A DNA stretch of 64,000 nucleotides from Mesorhizobium loti (GCF_001510895.1 NZ_LPWA01000013.1:1-64000); one strand, 5' to 3'. Positions 7,993 through 16,943 are shown, numbered from the stretch's first letter. The notes: generated from the letters alone by a model not told the origin. Program-made: numbers and translations.

Positions 7993-8814
7993 ATGGAAAC
8001 CACGGAAAAGCGCCAGCGCGGGCGGCCGCGCGCCTTCAATGGCCCATCGGAGGCGGCCTCGGTGCAGTCGCTCGACCGGGCGCTGCGCATCCTGGCGATC
8101 GTCGCCGAGGCCAGCGGGCTGTCGTTGAGCGAGATCGCCGCGCGCAGCGGCATCGCCGCCTCTACCGCCTATCGCATGCTGACGACGCTGGAGAACCACG
8201 GCATGGTCGAATTCGATACGACCGACCAGCTTTGGTCGATCGGCGTCGAGACCTACCGGATGGGAGCGGCTTTCCTGCGCCGCAGAAAACTGGTCGACCG
8301 CGCCCGCATCGTCATGCAGGAACTGATGGAGAAGACCGGCGAGACCGCCAATCTGGGCGTCGCCGAGGACGATTGCGTGGTTTTCGTCAGCCAGGTCGAG
8401 ACGCACCAGGCGATCCGGGCATTCTTCCGGCCGGGCACGCGCAGCTCCTTCCATGCTTCGGGCATCGGCAAGGCGGTGCTGGCGCATCTCGAGCCCGAGC
8501 GGGTGGCGGCCATCCTGCGCAAGGCAGGCTTGCAGCGTTATACCGACAAGACGCTGTCCGACATTTCCACCCTCGCGCACGATCTCGCGACCATCAAGCA
8601 TCGCGGCTGGTCGGTCGACGACGAGGAGCGTCACCCCGGCATGCGCTGCGTGGCCGCCGCCATCTTCAACGAGTTCGGCGAGCCGATCGGCGGCGTTTCC
8701 GTGTCCGGCCCGACGGTGCGGGTGACGCCCGAACGCCTTGCCGAAATCGGCCCGCTGGTGCGTGAAGCCGCGGCCGAGGTGACCAAGATGATCGGCGGCG
8801 TGGTAGCGGGCTGA
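7993..8814 (+). CDS. IclR family transcriptional regulator of the glyoxylate operon
   Basis: A 273-residue regulator with an N-terminal winged helix-turn-helix (about 27-85; LSLSEIAARSGIAASTAYR is the HTH) and a C-terminal IclR effector domain. The latter shows ASGIGKAVLAH, GWSVDDEERHPGMRCVAA and GGVSVSGP, typical of the ligand pocket. It is transcribed away from gcl-hyi-glxR, the arrangement seen for allantoin/glyoxylate regulators such as AllR. Glyoxylate or a related compound is the likely effector, but this is inferred from context only. Confidence 0.88.
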   Translation: METTEKRQRGRPRAFNGPSEAASVQSLDRALRILAIVAEASGLSLSEIAARSGIAASTAYRMLTTLENHGMVEFDTTDQLWSIGVETYRMGAAFLRRRKLVDRARIVMQELMEKTGETANLGVAEDDCVVFVSQVETHQAIRAFFRPGTRSSFHASGIGKAVLAHLEPERVAAILRKAGLQRYTDKTLSDISTLAHDLATIKHRGWSVDDEERHPGMRCVAAAIFNEFGEPIGGVSVSGPTVRVTPERLAEIGPLVREAAAEVTKMIGGVVAG

Positions 8815-8828
8815 TCAGGACGGCTTTT

Positions 8829-8880
8829 GTTTGCGCGCGAATCCTTTCCGAAAATCGATCTCGATTTTTCCGATCATGCG
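8829..8880. repeat. Short rhizobial intergenic repeat (TTTCCGAAAA type)
   Basis: The stretch containing TTTCCGAAAATCGATC and TTTTTCCGATCATGCGC resembles the core at 25560-25606 (TTTTCCGAAAACCGATATCC ... TTTTCGGGATCATGG). Both end in a GATCATG motif and both lie between genes, so they appear to be members of one dispersed family. Confidence 0.45.
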
Positions 8881-9245
8881 CCCGGCAGGGGGCTCTTGGT
8901 CGCCACATCGAAGAAATCGAGCAGGATCGCCAGCCCGACGCCGCAGGCCGTGAAGATGAGGCCGGCAATGAATATCCGGCTGGCCCGATCATGAATGGTG
9001 CGCTGCAGGGATTTGATGTCGAGCAGAATGGCGAGCGCTCGCATCTGCAAGGCAATACCGATCAGGATCGGTACGACGGCAACCAGATGGTAGGTCTGCC
9101 ACGGGATCGGGTTGGCCGCCCAATGGGTGATGAAGCCCAGTGAAAACGCCAGCAGGATGCCGACGATGGTGACAGTGCCGTTACGGAAAACCGGTTCGAC
9201 TCGGTCTCCTTCGGATCCTGTTTGTCCAAGCCACCCTCCCCGCAT
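8874..9245 (-). CDS. Small integral membrane protein of unknown function
   Basis: About 123 residues with three predicted membrane helices: VGILLAFSLGFITHWAA, VAVVPILIGIALQMRALAIL and IFIAGLIFTACGVGLAILL. I do not recognise a named family. The start is uncertain: ATG 9245 lacks a clear ribosome-binding site, and a good AAGGAG lies at 9207-9212 (read on the minus strand) without a start codon at proper spacing. It converges with the IclR gene, and its upstream region faces the lipoprotein gene at 9354. Confidence 0.6.
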   Translation of the reverse strand: MRGGWLGQTGSEGDRVEPVFRNGTVTIVGILLAFSLGFITHWAANPIPWQTYHLVAVVPILIGIALQMRALAILLDIKSLQRTIHDRASRIFIAGLIFTACGVGLAILLDFFDVATKSPLPGA

Positions 9246-9353
9246 TTGGCGGTCGAGGGATAGATTAGACGCTCGCAAAATCGATGTACACCGCCGGCTG
9301 CGTCGGATTTGACCGTCTTGCCGCGGCGTTCGAATGCATGCCAAAGGGCGTGG

Positions 9354-9779
9354 ATGCGGAAAACGGTTCAGCTTTTATCTGCCGCCTCACTTTGCGGATG
9401 CGTGGCGACGGCGCCCCAGCCCGATGCTGGCGGCCAGCGCGTCGATCCCATGCCGGTCTCGCTGACGCTCGAGGAGATCATCACCACCGGCGTCCGCCAG
9501 CGCCTGCACGACCCCGCCTCTGCCAAATTCGGGACGATGCTTGCCGGGCAGCGAACGCTGAACGGCCGCCAGGAGATCGTGGTCTGCGGCACCGTCAACG
9601 CCAGGAACGCTTCCGGCGCCTATGGCGGCGAGGAACCTTTCATCGCCAAGATCTACCCGGACGCCGGAAGCAGCTTCGAACTCGTCGCGATGGGCGATGG
9701 GTCGCCGAATGGCAGGCCTGTCGGCAAAGCCTGCCAAACCGCCGGATTGCCGATCCTCGGTCCTGACCCGAAGACTTAA
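9354..9779 (+). CDS. Putative lipoprotein of unknown function
   Basis: A 141-residue protein with a lipoprotein signal peptide, MRKTVQLLSAASLCGC, whose lipobox-like cysteines at 14 and 16 suggest lipidation. The mature part contains LTLEEIITTGVRQRLHDPAS and EIVVCGTVNARNASGAYGGE, a pattern seen in small exported proteins of Rhizobiales, but I cannot name a function. The ATG at 9354 overlaps the better of several start options; starting at 9309 would bury the signal peptide. Confidence 0.65.
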   Translation: MRKTVQLLSAASLCGCVATAPQPDAGGQRVDPMPVSLTLEEIITTGVRQRLHDPASAKFGTMLAGQRTLNGRQEIVVCGTVNARNASGAYGGEEPFIAKIYPDAGSSFELVAMGDGSPNGRPVGKACQTAGLPILGPDPKT

Positions 9780-9806
9780 CTCTAAATACTTATTTCAAAA
9801 CGACAA

Positions 9807-9826
9807 AGGGGCTGCATACAGCCCCT
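9807..9826. terminator. Bidirectional hairpin between convergent genes
   Basis: AGGGGCTG (9807-9814) and CAGCCCCT (9819-9826) form an 8-bp stem with loop CATA. It lies between the 3' ends of the lipoprotein gene and the BA14K gene; the minus-strand side is followed by TTGTCGTTTT, a broken U-run. Confidence 0.55.
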
Positions 9827-9851
9827 CTCCCGTTGTTGTTCCGGGCTCCTC

Positions 9852-10166
9852 TCAGAGCCGGCAATAGTGCGGATTGCCGTCATAGCCGATATAGGTGTCC
9901 GAGCCCGGATCGTAGCTGGCGTAGCGGGCGAGGCAGCGGCGGACATGCCAGGAACCGCCGCCGTATTCGTCGACATAGACCGGCTGCGGCTGCTGCTGGG
10001 AGAGAAGGCTGCCTAGGACGAAGCCACCGACACCGGCGGCGATGCCGATGCCGAGCTCGCGATTGTGGTGGTGGCCGTGGGCGGCCGAGGGCTGGACGGT
10101 GCCGATGAGCGTGCCGGCAGCGACAGTGGTGGCGATCAGGGCGGAAACGAGTGTGCGCTTGAACAT
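9852..10166 (-). CDS. BA14K family exported protein
   Basis: A 104-residue protein with a signal peptide (MFKRTLVSALIATTVAAG to about AAHG), a His-rich and glycine-rich helical segment (GIGIAAGVGGFVLGSLL) and the C-terminal BA14K motif CLARYASYDPGSDTYIGYDG ending HYCRL. BA14K proteins are Brucella/Rhizobiales immunoreactive or lectin-like proteins of unclear role. ATG 10166 has an excellent AAGGAGATCGTC ribosome-binding site. Confidence 0.85.
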   Translation of the reverse strand: MFKRTLVSALIATTVAAGTLIGTVQPSAAHGHHHNRELGIGIAAGVGGFVLGSLLSQQQPQPVYVDEYGGGSWHVRRCLARYASYDPGSDTYIGYDGNPHYCRL

Positions 10167-10389
10167 GACGATCTCCTTGGTTCGTTGACCGAGGCGATCC
10201 ATCCGCCTCTTGATGATCTGTCGCGGCGACACGAAAAATGGTTCGAAGATTTTTTCAGATTCTCTCGAGAGGCGGGAAGCGGCCCTTTTCGAGGGCCGCC
10301 CCTTCTATCGGCACTACGATCGAAACGCGGGGGCGGCAGCCAAAAGCACAACAAAAGCCCGGCCAAGACCGGATTGCTGCTAACTCTGC

Positions 10390-10557
10390 TCAGCCCATCC
10401 CCGTGACGTGGCGCAGCCAGAAAGCAAGCACCATGAAGCCGACGAAAGTGGCGACGCCGGTCCAGTCGATATTGGCCTTCTTCAGATCGCTGATGGCCTT
10501 CACCAGGAGAAGCCAGGTCACAACGATGACCGGCAGGATGATGACGAATCTGATCAT
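10390..10557 (-). CDS. Small two-helix membrane protein
   Basis: A 55-codon reading frame encoding MIRFVIILPVIVVTWLLLVK, a short polar loop (AISDLKKANIDWTG) and a second helix (VATFVGFMVLAFWLRH). The pattern of two well-formed membrane segments with a charged loop argues for a real small protein. A GGGGTG sequence precedes the ATG. No family recognised. Confidence 0.55.
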   Translation of the reverse strand: MIRFVIILPVIVVTWLLLVKAISDLKKANIDWTGVATFVGFMVLAFWLRHVTGMG

Positions 10558-10666
10558 GCGACACCCCGTTCAATGCCCTTGCACCTGACCAGATGTAGGA
10601 AGCTCTGCGCCGCTTTTCAGCATGCCGGCTAAGCCACGCGGTCCATTAGCAACCCAAAACGGAGTT

Positions 10667-10696
10667 TTGTCTTTACTGGCGCACGAAATGTGCTAC
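10667..10696 (+). promoter_or_regulatory. Possible promoter of tRNA-Thr
   Basis: TTGTCT (10667-10672) and TGCTAC (10691-10696) are separated by 18 nt and lie just upstream of the mature tRNA 5' end at 10708. The match to the sigma-70 consensus is partial. Confidence 0.35.
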
Positions 10697-10707
10697 CGGA
10701 GCGCCGT

Positions 10708-10783
10708 GCCCTTGTAGCTCAGCTGGTAGAGCAGCGGTTTTGTAAACCGAAGGTCGCGGGTTCGATCCCTGCCGGGGGCACCA
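10708..10783 (+). tRNA. tRNA-Thr(TGT)
   Basis: A 76-nt cloverleaf starting GCCCTTGTAGCTCAGCTGG, anticodon loop TTTGTAA (anticodon TGT), T-arm GTTCGATCC and encoded CCA. A GGGTGGC/GCCACCC hairpin follows at 10804-10819. Confidence 0.97.
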
Positions 10784-10987
10784 TCCTTCGCTCTTCCAGC
10801 TTCGGGTGGCAGGCCACCCAAACTAAGGCATATCTGGCGCCTTGGCGGAGGAGGACGGTTAGGACCAGGCCTTCTTCGTGCGATCAGAATGCGGCGACCG
10901 AAGCCGGTTGGTAGGAGAGGCCGGGAGGGCCCGATCGGTCGCCAAGTCTGCTATGATTCACCGCGAATGAGCCGCGTCGGCGGCCAC

Positions 10988-11299
10988 TCATGAAGGAAGT
11001 TCATCCCGCCATTTGATAGCTTCCATCTCGACGCGGACCGCGTCGGGAACGTCGATGACCTGATGGACGTCGAATTGAAACGCCGGGAACGTCGAACACA
11101 TTTTGTGGACTACCAGCGGGTCATCTGCCTCGAGCAGCATGCTGCCGCCCCATTCGCCCACCCGCGCCACGAAGGCATGCACCTTGACTTCGCTGGGTAT
11201 TTCCCAGTGCTGAAAGATTTTCAGGATGCGCTTTTGGACATTCTCGTATTCAATCGCCGATCCCTGTGGCCGCTCGTTCCAATTTACGAGGTATTTCAT
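10988..11299 (-). CDS. DUF3303 family protein
   Basis: A 103-residue soluble protein starting MKYLVNWNERPQGS, with an N-terminal strand, a long helix (ENVQKRILKIFQHW) and GGSMLLEADDPLVVHK, matching the ferredoxin-like DUF3303 family. Function unknown. ATG 11299 is placed behind a GGGAGGAGATT ribosome-binding site; the in-frame extension to 11386 is unlikely to be coding. Confidence 0.75.
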   Translation of the reverse strand: MKYLVNWNERPQGSAIEYENVQKRILKIFQHWEIPSEVKVHAFVARVGEWGGSMLLEADDPLVVHKMCSTFPAFQFDVHQVIDVPDAVRVEMEAIKWRDELPS

Positions 11300-11498
11300 A
11301 ATCTCCTCCCTCTCGGGTGACCGCGAAATCCAAGCGGCATTGTAGCTTCCGAGGCGAACTTTCGATCGTCTCCTCGTTTGCTCCAATAGAGGTAGGCATC
11401 ACGACACGAAGGTGGTGAGTCTGTCCGACCGTTGAGGACGATCCGATTTCAGCGCCGCAGAGTCACACAAGCAACCTGCAAGCAGCCAGAGCAGCGCA

Positions 11499-12059
11499 CT
11501 ACCAGGCAGCAGCCTCGCGGGTTGCCGCCCCGCCAAATGTGTTCCGCACCCTGACGGACTTGTAGACATAGGCAACCCAAATCCCGGTCAGAACAAATGC
11601 CGCGATAGGTGCGACCAGCGCTTCTCCCGCCAGAACCTGGCTGATTGGCGCGCCTAGAATCGCGGAGCTCCAAACAGCGTCGAGCGCGAACACAAATGGG
11701 ATCGCGATCCACTGATACAGGAATAGCTGTTTGAAACGAGGGCTCCGCCGCAGCATCGCGACAAGGACAATCAGCTGCAGCAGCGTAAATCCCAACGACA
11801 GCACGATTTCACCGCAGACGGCCAAAGGGCCGTTCGGCAACGGCATGAGCTGCCGGTAACCCTCGCTCGACGAGTATAGGTCGGCCAGCGTACGGAACGG
11901 GGCCAAGCACTGGCCGATCGCCAAAAGCATCAGCCAGCCTCCAAATCCCACCAACTCGCCTGGATTCTGCGGCGATTTGCTCGCCGAGCGGACGGCAAAG
12001 AAAACAGGCACGCCGATAATCAGCAGCACGATCGCCCAATGCCAGATAGGAAACTGCAT
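11499..12059 (-). CDS. DUF2569-type integral membrane protein
   Basis: A 186-residue protein with an N-terminal helix (WAIVLLIIGVPVFFAV) and four further membrane segments. The GGWLMLLAIGQCLAPFRTL stretch is characteristic of DUF2569. No catalytic motif is visible and no function is known. GC content is a little lower than in neighbouring genes. It stands alone between the DUF3303 gene and the DUF2905 gene. Confidence 0.7.
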   Translation of the reverse strand: MQFPIWHWAIVLLIIGVPVFFAVRSASKSPQNPGELVGFGGWLMLLAIGQCLAPFRTLADLYSSSEGYRQLMPLPNGPLAVCGEIVLSLGFTLLQLIVLVAMLRRSPRFKQLFLYQWIAIPFVFALDAVWSSAILGAPISQVLAGEALVAPIAAFVLTGIWVAYVYKSVRVRNTFGGAATREAAAW

Positions 12060-12198
12060 CCAACCCCTCCCATTATGCTCCTTTAGGTTGTAGCAGATTT
12101 CTATTTCAACTCAAGCAGCAACATCGAGGGAAGCCCTGCCAGCAAGACCCGTCGTCACCATATTTCCGGCAAGAGGTTATTTCCGGCAGGGTGCTGCC

Positions 12199-12399
12199 AT
12201 GTCGCGAACACTGATCGTCATTGGCCTCAGCATAGTCGCCGTAGGCCTGCTGTGGCCCTGGTTGGCCCGCATCGGCCTTGGCAGGCTGCCCGGCGATATC
12301 GTGATCGAGCGCGAGAACTTCAGGCTCTACGTCCCCATCACGACCGGAATACTGATCAGCATCGTGCTCTCGGCCATCCTATGGCTGATCAACCGCTGA
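12199..12399 (+). CDS. DUF2905 family small membrane protein
   Basis: A 66-residue protein with two membrane helices around the conserved motif LGRLPGDIVIERENFRLYVP, the hallmark of DUF2905. Function unknown. The ATG at 12199 is preceded by GGCAGGGTGC. It converges with the TetR gene. Confidence 0.85.
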   Translation: MSRTLIVIGLSIVAVGLLWPWLARIGLGRLPGDIVIERENFRLYVPITTGILISIVLSAILWLINR

Positions 12400-12450
12400 G
12401 GGATGCTGCGGCTGCAGTGAGCCATCCTTCCCCTCGCCCTCGATCGTCTC

Positions 12451-13065
12451 TCACACCCCAATCGCCGCCACGAGGATTCGGTTCTGCCGCCGTATCGCCG
12501 CGCGCAGCTCCGGTATCCTCGCCTCGTCGCGCTTCACGAACTCGATGAACATCATGTTCATGTTGTTGAAGATCAGCTCGCCCACGGCCGGGCCGTCTAG
12601 GTCCGAGCGCACTAGGCCGATCTGCTGCAGGCGGGCGATCAATGCGCGGATCTGCTCGGTCAGCGCGCGGTCGAGCGCCGTGTAGGTCTGGCCGAAGGGG
12701 CTGTCGGGCAACTGCGTCGAGATGGCCATCGCCTGGCGCCACATCTCCTTGCTGAGATAGTTGAGCGAGTGCTCGATATAGATGCCGATCAGCGTGTCCA
12801 GCGCATCGCCGACATTGGCCGGAGGATTGGCGACCACGCCTCGCCCGGCATTCAGCACCTCGTTGACCTCCATGGAAACGATGGCGCCGAGGATGTCGCC
12901 CTTGTTCTGGTAGTAATTGTAGATCGTGCCGATCGAGACTTCGGCCTGCGCGGCGATGGTTTCGATCTTGGCGCCTTCATAGCCAGCCTCGCGAAACAAC
13001 GACGTGGCCGCATCGATGATACGGCGGTGCCGGTCCGCCTTCTGTCTTTCGCGCAATCCGCTCAT
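12451..13065 (-). CDS. TetR/AcrR family regulator, divergent from the ABC importer
   Basis: A 204-residue regulator with the TetR HTH at residues 8-55 (DAATSLFREAGYEGAKIETI, then AEVSIGTIYNYYQNKGDILG) and a helical ligand-binding domain after it. It is separated by 92 bp from the start of the binding-protein gene, and the palindrome at 13093-13118 is a natural operator for control of both. The ligand is unknown; the transported compound or a product is the obvious guess. Confidence 0.88.
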   Translation of the reverse strand: MSGLRERQKADRHRRIIDAATSLFREAGYEGAKIETIAAQAEVSIGTIYNYYQNKGDILGAIVSMEVNEVLNAGRGVVANPPANVGDALDTLIGIYIEHSLNYLSKEMWRQAMAISTQLPDSPFGQTYTALDRALTEQIRALIARLQQIGLVRSDLDGPAVGELIFNNMNMMFIEFVKRDEARIPELRAAIRRQNRILVAAIGV

Positions 13066-13092
13066 ATCTGCCTCTTTGCTAGAAAATCATAA

Positions 13093-13118
13093 TTGACTCA
13101 ATTTTAGAATTGGTTCAA
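13093..13118. promoter_or_regulatory. Operator-like palindrome between TetR gene and ABC operon
   Basis: TTGACTCAATT (13093-13103), spacer TTAG, then AATTGGTTCAA (13108-13118): the arms match as inverted repeats at 9 of 11 positions. TTGACT on the plus strand and TTGAAC on the minus strand can each serve as -35 elements, so one bound dimer pair could block both divergent promoters. Confidence 0.6.
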
Positions 13119-13157
13119 GTTTTCTCCAACAAGCCAGCAAGGCAGGGAGAACACTCG

Positions 13158-14239
13158 ATGACCGTCAACGCCCGGAATCCGCTTTCCGCCCTGAAATCCC
13201 ATCTCGCCGCCGCCTGTGCGGCCACCGCGCTGCTCTTGGCAGCGGGCGTGGCTCAGGCTGCCGATCTCAACGCGCTGATCTGGTGCGACCATGCCGATCC
13301 GGCGCTGCTGCAGCCCTTCGAGGAGGCCAACAACGTCAAGGTCAACGTCAAGGAATTCGAGGGCACCGGCGCCGGCCTGGCGATCGTCGAACAGTCGCAG
13401 CCGGGCGACTGGGACGTGATGGTGATCGATAGCATCGACGTTCCGCGCGGCGTCGAGAAAGGCCTGTTCGAGCCGCTGCCCGAGGACAAGCTACCCTTCG
13501 CCGACCTCTTCCCGGAAGTGAAGATGGACAAGTCCACCGTCGTCGACGGCAAGCGCTACGGCATCACCGAAAAATTCGGCTACAACACCATCGGTTTCAA
13601 CAAGACCAAGGTCGATCCGGCCGACATGCAGTCGTTGGCATCGCTCACCGGCGACAAATACAAGGGCAAGATCGCCATCTACGACTATTACCTCCCGGTC
13701 ATCGGCATGGCGGCGCTCGCTATTGGCAAGAAGACCGCCGATCTCACCGAAGCGGACCTGCCCGCCCTTAAGGCCGAGCTACTCAAGATGAAGGCCAATG
13801 CCAAGCTGGTCGCGAGGTGACCGCCAGCCAGACGGCTCTTGCCACCGGCGAGGTCGATATCCTGGTCGGCGGCGGCGAATGGGTGACGGCAGGACTCGCC
13901 AAGGAAAATCCGGCGCTCGACTTCTCGATCCCAAAGGAAGGCGCGGTGCTCTGGTCGCAGTCGCTCGCCATGTTCAAGGATTCCAAGAACAAGGACATGG
14001 CGCTGAAGTTCATCCAGTACATCCTGAGCCCGGAAGGCCAGGCGCGCCTTGCCACGTCGTCCTGCTATTGGGGCATGCCGTCGAACAAGAAGGCGGCGCT
14101 GAGCGACGAGCAGAAGAAGATCCTGCGTTTCGACGAGCAGCCGGGCTTCCTGGCGCGCGCCCAGGCCTATCCGGCGCCGAACGCCGATCTCGACAAGAAG
14201 ATGCAGGACATGTGGACCGAAATGCTGCAGGCGCAGTAA
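13158..14239 (+). CDS. ABC transporter substrate-binding protein, polyamine type (frameshifted)
   Basis: A PotD-like periplasmic binding protein: signal peptide ending LLAAGVAQA, then LNALIWCDHADPALLQPFEE and a second lobe ending QDMWTEMLQAQ. One base is missing near 13811: the frame reads NAKLVAR-stop, while restoring a G (GGTCGGCGAGGTG) gives KLVGEVTASQ and joins the two parts into about 360 residues. Everything else is intact, so sequencing error is more likely than decay. ATG 13158 follows AGGGAGAACACTCG. First gene of a binding protein-permease-permease-ATPase-hydrolase operon. Confidence 0.85.
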
Positions 14240-14247
14240 ATCGGCCG

Positions 14248-15093
14248 ATGACGTTCACGGGAAACAAGGCGCGCGCCCTGCCCTGGGCGCTTGTCACGCC
14301 GGCGCTGGCATGGACGCTTCTCTTCTTCGTGCTGCCCTTCGTCGCCATGGGGCTGTCGAGCCTCACGGCGCATGAAGGCGGTGCGTTCACTTTAGCCAAT
14401 TACAGCCAGTTCTTCACCGATCCGTCCTACTGGCGGGCGATGGTGAACTCGCTGGAGGTGACGGCGATCGTCACCATCATCTCGATCCTGCTTGCCTATC
14501 CCTTCGCCTGGATCCTCGCCGAAATGGTCCCGGAACGCTGGCAGAGATTGGCGCTGATGCTGGCCGTGCTGCCGTTCTGGACGTCCTATGTCGTGCGCTC
14601 CTATTCCTGGCTGCTGGTGCTGGCGCAGAACGGCGTCGTCAACCGGGCGCTGACCGGCATCGGCCTGATCGCCGAGCCGCTGCAGCTCGCCAACACGCGT
14701 TTCGCCACCGTCACCGGCTTCGTGCATTTCTTCGTCATGCTTTTGACGCTGACCATCTTCGCCAATCTCAAGCAGCTCAGCCCGAGCTACCGCAAGGCCG
14801 CCGCCGATCTCGGCGCCGGGCCGGTGCGCACCTTCCTGCATGTCGTGCTGCCGCTCACCTTGCCGGGCATCATGGTCGGCGCCTTCCTGACCTTCGTGCT
14901 CTGCATCGGCGACTACATCACGCCGCAGATCCTCGGCGGCAATAACGAACTGGTCATGCCGCAACTGGTCATGATGCAGATTGGCCGGCGCGGCGATTTT
15001 CCGCTGGCCTCGGCGCTGTCGATCATCCTGATGGCTGTGGTCACTGTCGCCTATCTCGCCTGCGCCCGCTGGCTGAAGATCGAGCGGGCCTGA
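14248..15093 (+). CDS. ABC transporter permease (PotB-like)
   Basis: A 281-residue inner-membrane permease with six predicted helices and the EAA loop RKAAADLGAGPVRTFLHVVLP, which docks on the ATPase. The first extracytoplasmic region (LSSLTAHEGGAFTLANYSQF) and the conserved WTSYVVRSYSW segment match spermidine/putrescine-type permeases. It starts 8 nt after the binding-protein stop. A longer upstream extension in the same frame runs antisense-like through the preceding gene and is not used. Confidence 0.92.
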   Translation: MTFTGNKARALPWALVTPALAWTLLFFVLPFVAMGLSSLTAHEGGAFTLANYSQFFTDPSYWRAMVNSLEVTAIVTIISILLAYPFAWILAEMVPERWQRLALMLAVLPFWTSYVVRSYSWLLVLAQNGVVNRALTGIGLIAEPLQLANTRFATVTGFVHFFVMLLTLTIFANLKQLSPSYRKAAADLGAGPVRTFLHVVLPLTLPGIMVGAFLTFVLCIGDYITPQILGGNNELVMPQLVMMQIGRRGDFPLASALSIILMAVVTVAYLACARWLKIERA

Positions 15094-15095
15094 CC

Positions 15096-15878
15096 ATGCG
15101 CGCCGTCATCCGCATCGCCGCCTGGCTCTATGCCATCGCCGTTTACGGCTTCATCTTCCTGCCGGTGGTCGTGCTGGTGCTTTTCTCGCTGCAAGCGACC
15201 TCCTTCCCGATTCCGCCCTTCACCGGTCCGTCGCTGCGCTGGTACCAGGCGGTGCTGTCCGACACGCGGCTCACATCGGCGCTGGTCAATTCGCTCCTTG
15301 TGGCGGTGCTCTCCTCGCTTGCCTCCGTCACGCTCGGCTTCCTCTCCGCCTGGGGTTTTGCCCGCTTCGTGCTGCTGGGTTCGGCCCTGCTGCGCGGGCT
15401 GATCACGCTGCCGCTCACCGTCAGCTACCTCATCATCGGCATGGGCTTGCTGGTGCTGTTCAACTGGGCCGGCGTACCGAAATCGCTCATCGCCGCCGGT
15501 ATCGGCCATGTCGTGATCAACCTGCCGCTCTGCTTTGCTATCATCTACAGCCAGATGGGCGACCATCAGATCAACATCGAACGCGCAGCGCGCGATCTCG
15601 GTGCCGCCGAGTGGAAGGTGCTGCTCATGATCACCGTGCCGGTGATGGCGCCGGCGATCTTTGCCGGCTTCTTCCTGTCGATGACCTTCTCCTGGGACGA
15701 ATTCGTCATCTCCTTCCTGCTCACCCGTTTCGAGACGACATTGCCGGTAGAGATCTGGAACTTGCTTCGCTCAGGCCTCAATCCCAAGACCAACGCTGTC
15801 GGCTCGCTGGTCTTTGCCGTCTCCATCGTCCTGGTGGTGTTTTTCGAACTGACGCTATTGCGGAGAAAGCAGGCATGA
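15096..15878 (+). CDS. ABC transporter permease (PotC-like)
   Basis: A 260-residue second permease with six helices; the EAA-type loop is IERAARDLGAAEWKVLLMIT and the C-terminal half shows FFLSMTFSWDEFVISFLL, typical of PotC. The ATG comes 2 nt after the first permease's stop, and its own stop overlaps the ATPase ATG (ATGA), consistent with translational coupling. Confidence 0.92.
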   Translation: MRAVIRIAAWLYAIAVYGFIFLPVVVLVLFSLQATSFPIPPFTGPSLRWYQAVLSDTRLTSALVNSLLVAVLSSLASVTLGFLSAWGFARFVLLGSALLRGLITLPLTVSYLIIGMGLLVLFNWAGVPKSLIAAGIGHVVINLPLCFAIIYSQMGDHQINIERAARDLGAAEWKVLLMITVPVMAPAIFAGFFLSMTFSWDEFVISFLLTRFETTLPVEIWNLLRSGLNPKTNAVGSLVFAVSIVLVVFFELTLLRRKQA

Positions 15879-16939
15879 GCGCGCCCCTCGTCGACATCCG
15901 CAACGTCTCGCATCGTTTCGGCCAGTTCCCGGTGCTGAAGAATGTCTCGCTGATAATCGAGCCCGGCAGCTACACGATCCTGCTCGGGCCGTCCGGCTCC
16001 GGCAAGACGACGTTGCTTTCGATCCTTGGCGGCTTCGTCACGCCCAGCGAAGGCAAGGTGTTTATTCGCGGCGAGGACTGCACATCCGTGCCGCCGGCGA
16101 AGCGGCCGACGACGACCGTCTTCCAGGACTACGCGCTGTTCCCGCATATGAGCGTCGGCAGCAATGTCGGCTTCGGGCTGCGCATGCAGGGCGTCGACGG
16201 CGCGACGCGGGCGACGAAATCGCGCGAGGCGCTTGCCCTTGTCGGCCTGGCCGCCGCTTTCGACAAGAAGCCGCATCAGCTCTCCGGCGGCCAGCGGCAG
16301 CGCGTGGCGCTGGCCCGCGCGCTGGTGATCGAGCCGGCGGTGCTCCTGCTCGACGAACCGCTTGGCGCGCTGGATCTCAAGTTACGCAGGCAGATGCAGG
16401 ACGAATTGAAGGCGATCCAGAAGCGGGTCGGTACCGCCTTCGTTCATGTCACGCACGATCAGGAAGAGGCGATGGCGCTGGCAGACCATTGCGTGGTGAT
16501 GAATGACGGACGCATCGAGGACGAGGGTCCGCCAGAGCGGGTCTATGCGCGGCCGAAGACGCGCTTTTCCGCCACCTTCATGGGCGAGAGCACGATCCTT
16601 GCCGGCAAGGCCGGCGATCCCGGGGACGGGCGCATCACGGTCATAACTTCGCTCGGCGCGGTCTCGCTACCCGGCACTTCGCCCGCCGGCGCCGGCGTTG
16701 CGCTTGCCATCCGGCCTGAGCACCTTAGCCTTGGCGAAGCGAAAGGCGATGTCGCGCTGGGTACGGCCAAAGTCAGCGACGTCGTCTTCCAGGGCAGCTT
16801 CAAGCGCGTGCTGGCCTCCTCGACGCAGGATCCTGCCTTGCAGTTCATCGCCAAGGCTCCGGCTTCGGCCTCTATCCAGGCAGGCGACACAATAGCGGTT
16901 TCATGCAACGCTCAAGACGTCATCCTGCTGGCGGACTGA
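15875..16939 (+). CDS. ABC transporter ATP-binding protein (PotA-like)
   Basis: A 354-residue nucleotide-binding subunit: Walker A GPSGSGKTT (about 37-45), Q-loop VFQDYALFPHMS, signature LSGGQRQRVALARAL, Walker B VLLLDEPLGALD, H-loop VTHDQEEA, and a C-terminal TOBE regulatory domain (about 270-354; VALAIRPEHLSL). It energises the two permeases above. The ATG at 15875 overlaps the permease stop. Confidence 0.93.
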   Translation: MSAPLVDIRNVSHRFGQFPVLKNVSLIIEPGSYTILLGPSGSGKTTLLSILGGFVTPSEGKVFIRGEDCTSVPPAKRPTTTVFQDYALFPHMSVGSNVGFGLRMQGVDGATRATKSREALALVGLAAAFDKKPHQLSGGQRQRVALARALVIEPAVLLLDEPLGALDLKLRRQMQDELKAIQKRVGTAFVHVTHDQEEAMALADHCVVMNDGRIEDEGPPERVYARPKTRFSATFMGESTILAGKAGDPGDGRITVITSLGAVSLPGTSPAGAGVALAIRPEHLSLGEAKGDVALGTAKVSDVVFQGSFKRVLASSTQDPALQFIAKAPASASIQAGDTIAVSCNAQDVILLAD

Positions 16940-16943
16940 GCAA

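Noticed and set aside
8874..9344. Start of the small membrane protein at 9344
   Set aside because: The added 33 residues are Arg-rich and overlap the lipoprotein gene's upstream region; the later ATG is more likely, although its RBS is poor.
13093..13118. Plain divergent promoter only
   Set aside because: The 9-of-11 symmetry between the two 11-bp arms is stronger than promoter overlap alone would produce, so it is listed as an operator.
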